Origin: Chrysophaeum taylorii
Lineage: Eukaryota; Sar; Pelagophyceae; Pelagomonadales; Pelagomonadaceae
Reading direction: 5' to 3'
Length of the DNA stretch: 64,000 nt
NCBI GenBank assembly: GCA_029834535.1
Contig: JAQMWT010000317.1
Coordinates: 670,255 to 734,254, forward strand
Below, piece after piece: positions 61,324 through 64,000 of this stretch. Numbering within the stretch: the stretch's first letter is position 1; every line of letters begins with the position of its first letter. A program made the translations under genes and the position numbers. Below the pieces are notes generated by a model, which saw nothing but the letters and a program-made list of their open reading frames with translations, had not been told where the DNA came from and ran no database searches.

Positions 61324-63118
61324 ACAATGTTGGGGGACACTGTTTACCTTCATATATTTCGTTAGAAGTGCATTTTCCGAATGCGGGCAAGTAGTGGAGA
61401 GGCTGGCAGTGAAGAAGTTCTCCAGAAATAACAAGTGAGTTGGAATGATAATCGGTTGAACAGGTGGTGATGGTTCGTCAACCTCATCAGCCATGCCGTG
61501 CTTCTCATCAAATGATGATAGCGAGGTCTGATCGACATCCCTTGTGGTTTCGGCTTGTGGTGGTTGGTTGATGGCTGATTGGGCCTGTGAAGATAGCGAG
61601 AGACAGTAACGCGTGAAAGGTGGTAACGCCGAGATGGCGGAAGCAGTAAAGAAGTTAGGCACAATATCAGAGGGATTACCATGTGTGTTGGAGGCATTCT
61701 TGGTATCTGTAGTAGGAGGAGTTGCCTTTGGGGTGGGAGCAGTAGCAACAATATGATGTTGTGGCTCCACGTAGTTTAACGACTTTTCGAATAACTTGGT
61801 GATGTTCTGTTGTAGCTGAGCCGTGATATCATAATCTGTCACATGCTTCGTAAGTTCAATACACTGCTCTTGCAGTGTATTTAAGGCGTGCTTCCTTCGG
61901 TCCAATAATTTCATGTTAGATCGAGAGGACCTGTCGAAAGTGCGGGGGTAAATTGGACGGTCATGGGACTGTCCAGCAGTTTTCTTGGTGACATAAGAAT
62001 CACCAGAACGATAATACGATAGGTCGCTGCGAGAGAAAGGCTGGCGTGCATCGTTAGAGTTGCGCAAGCGTTAGGGTGACACAATCGTTCAGCGTCTGGC
62101 ACAGGCCGAGATGAAGATCGAGTTTCATACTTATAACACCAATCTACCCAACCACGATCGTAACGATTGTTGCTGGTATTATCGGCATAATGCCGATGTA
62201 TCTCTTCGTAAATTTTTCTACAAAGAGCACCAGTCGAATTGAAGGTCAGTCTCTTCCTGGTTAAGTTGGTAAGAGATTTGCCTAAATGCTAGGACAGCTT
62301 CAATAAAGACATGGACATACCAGTTCGAAATATAAACAACAGAGTTAAACTGCTGTTTCAGGTAGGACACATCAGTAGTCGTAACAGACTCGTAGTGACA
62401 AAAGGCAATGAGCTTAATGGCTCGAGCCTTGTTGGGTAAATAACTTTTGTTATACACCTCATTGATGGCGGGCCAGGCAGCAAGTGCTGGTTTCCAACAC
62501 TTTCAAGATTGAAGTAAGTATGCAAGAATGTAGCGCACGTATTCTGATAAGTGTGCCAGCCAGCAGCAGTTAAAAGAAAACATGGTAACAGGGGCACGAA
62601 CACGGGTGTCAAAAGCAATGCTCTTCGGGTGCGCGCGATTTAAGATTCGTTCCTCTTCTAAGAAACGGAGATTGATTCAGGGCGTAATGCCTTGACTTCA
62701 TCGTCGTAACAGACAGTAGCTAGCTGAGCTACTTCTGCGTCAGGTAAGTTGGGGAAAGCTTCATTGGTGAAGTGCCATTCCTGATACTCAGGGGGCAATT
62801 CATCAACAGCTAAACGGAGATCAGCAGCCCTATCGGTCTTCCATTCCAGGAAAACGCGATCGAGAATTTGATTCCGGAGGATCTCGTAGTCCTTGCATGA
62901 CCGAGTATATGCTTCGTACGAGTCGTACTCGAGGAAGGCATCGGCATGACTGGACCGTAATAATTGCTTGATATGCTTGATTTGCAAGGATACCTTGCGG
63001 GTCTGAAGTGAAATCGATTCCTTCGTTGAGAAACTCAACTACAGGAGCTTCGAGCTTCAATGTGTCCGCACCTGTGATCGCCTTGGGTGCGGCTCGGCTC
63101 GTGCTGGTGTTCTGCCAT
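61324..63118 (-). pseudogene. Gag region of the inner copia element
   Basis: Starts near ATG 63118 (MAEHQHEPSR). The frames change several times. Recognisable pieces are ALEAPVVEFLNEG-like and LRSSHADAFLEYDSYEAYTR, PPEYQEWHFTNEAFPNLPDA (about 62790) and AQLATVCYDDEVKALRPE. The last is also found in the outer element. A later part (62067-61330) is Pro/Ser-rich, with LNTLQEQCIELTKHVTDYD and a SLNY motif (61790-61772). Gag would form the virus-like particle. No CCHC knuckle was found. Confidence 0.6.
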
Positions 63119-63535
63119 AGCAGTTGACGGGGAACCTGTGGGTTCAGTCACGCAGTTGACACTGTCTAGACATTCTAAGGGGGTCTGTCTATCGGTGTCT
63201 ATGTACACTCATCGTTTTTCTCAAGGAGCTTGTTAGTGGTACATGCCATGGAATGTACGAGTGGACGTACCCAAAATATTCCATAACAGTGTGCAAGAGT
63301 ACAGGATAGCCAACTTACACACACATCAACATTAACATGACAATACGATACTATGAACAGGTGCAATGCACAAGTTACACGATCACGTCGTGTGCAAAAT
63401 ATGTCTATATACAGCCCAATGGTAATGGCGTTATATTGACAAGCGTGTTTGCGTGGCGAGGCTGGACGGCGCGGTAACAGTCCAAAACCCATAGGTTTAC
63501 GTGCACGCGTGACACATGGTTTCTCAGGGACCCGC

Positions 63536-63547
63536 CTGGGCCCATAA
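63536..63547 (-). other. Primer-binding site of the inner copia element
   Basis: On the minus strand TTATGGGCCCAG, one base after the 5' LTR. It is complementary to CTGGGCCCATAA of initiator tRNA-Met (anticodon arm), as in the outer element. Confidence 0.85.
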
Positions 63548-63548
63548 C

Positions 63549-63864
63549 TGCAGAGCATTTAGCAAGCAGTGGTAAGTCACCTGGGAAACCATCCCGTCTC
63601 ATCATGAACGTCTGGAAGTATTTAATTCGGGAATGAAAGGCTATGTTCCCTATATTCTCAGAACACGACAGGTGGCATCTAGAAGTACACGAGAAAGGTT
63701 AAGTGTATAGTGCTACATACCTCTCGGGACGCGCTAGACCATGATGATGAGCTTGAGCACAAATCAGAGGACTATTTGATTGTGTAGAAAGGAAGAAGAA
63801 GGGTAAGGAAGAGATCACGTTCTCAACGGACGGATAAGGGTAAGAGGCAGCAGATTTCTCTGCA
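63549..63864 (-). repeat. 5' LTR of the inner copia element
   Basis: 316 bp, TGCAGAG...CTCTGCA in element orientation, so it has TG...CA ends. It should hold the promoter and polyadenylation signals; no TATA box is certain. Flanked on the right by target duplication CTTGC (63865-63869). Confidence 0.9.
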
Positions 63865-64000
63865 CTTGCTACAAGACGTAATTGCACAACAGACAGCTAA
63901 CTATGGAGCATCGCAAGATGCAGTCTAATCTGACTAAATCTCTTGCACTCGTCAACTCGTTGGAGTCGCTTTTGCCCACGACTTCTCCAACATTTCACAT
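63865..64000 (+). mobile_element. Outer copia element, right part (continues past window)
   Basis: After CTTGC the outer element's frame resumes (CTA CAA GAC GTA) to TAA 63926-63928. An overlapping ATG at 63918 opens a new frame (MQSNLTKSLALVNSLESLLP) running to the window edge. The 3' LTR must lie outside. Confidence 0.7.

Larger units (their letters stand above)
52128..63864 (-). mobile_element. Inner Ty1/copia retrotransposon carrying a C5-methyltransferase-like domain
   Basis: An 11.7-kb LTR element in minus orientation with LTRs at both ends, a CTTGC target duplication and a half-tRNA-iMet primer-binding site. Order from its 5' side: gag (about 63.1-61.3 kb), protease-like (60.3-59.7), cytosine methyltransferase-like (59.7-58.1), zinc finger and integrase (58.2-56.9), reverse transcriptase (55.5-54.2), RNase H (54.2-53.7) and an extra 3' ORF (53.7-52.6). 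Integrase before reverse transcriptase defines Ty1/copia. Frameshifts and an in-frame TGA show it is no longer autonomous. A Helitron-like copy has inserted at 60275-61323. Base composition is AT-richer than the host genes. Confidence 0.9.

Overview
The window looks like nuclear DNA of a GC-rich, gene-dense alga with very few introns. A stramenopile is most likely, and a pelagophyte-like one is my guess. The pointers are a giant secreted protein with Pro-Thr spacers and a short Cys-rich tail, a tyrosinase, TMEM63/OSCA-like channels, a Rax2-like ectodomain on a TKL kinase, introns of only 45-89 bp with GTGCGT-type donors, and Ty1/copia, Helitron-like and DDE elements. Standard eukaryotic genes (FEN1, RPN8/PSMD7, SGF29) confirm that this is not prokaryotic or organellar DNA. 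Taxonomy is inference; no rRNA or other marker gene is present.

Layout. 1-13 kb: a dienelactone hydrolase (cut by the left edge), a WD40-like protein with two mini-introns, FEN1, a large receptor-like kinase, an OSCA/TMEM63-like channel and an unrecognised 260-residue protein. 13.2-16.1 kb: a tandem array of three Helitron-like relics carrying a decayed PIF1 helicase C-terminus. 16.8-32.6 kb: a second OSCA/TMEM63-like channel, a SANT-domain protein, the 1701-residue PT-repeat protein built from alternating modules, a CSLA/C-type GT2, a sulfotransferase and a tyrosinase. 33.4-35.8 kb: a MITE candidate and a decayed DDE transposase. 36.4-43.2 kb: a type II membrane glycosyltransferase candidate, RPN8, SGF29, an NPPY-motif methyltransferase and an aquaporin with altered NPA boxes. 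43.5-47.6 kb: a fourth Helitron-like relic and satellite DNA. 47.7-50.3 kb: a sulfotransferase-like gene and an HTTM-like membrane protein.

50.9-64 kb is a nested pair of AT-richer Ty1/copia retrotransposons. The inner one (52128-63864, minus strand) has two LTRs, a CTTGC target duplication and a primer-binding site matching the half-tRNA-iMet type. It carries protease-like, integrase, reverse transcriptase and RNase H regions. Between protease and integrase it also carries a region with cytosine-C5 DNA methyltransferase motifs. A nearly constant 21-nt motif, coding for SLNY in four of five places, recurs at the domain junctions and may mark polyprotein cleavage sites. A fifth Helitron-like copy sits inside this element. 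The inner element interrupts an open reading frame of an older, oppositely oriented relative, whose frame resumes exactly after the target duplication. This nested system is the most notable thing in the window.

Most host genes lie in tight divergent or convergent pairs (for example SGF29 and the methyltransferase, 105 bp apart; WD40 and FEN1, 10 bp apart between stops), so several promoters are probably shared.
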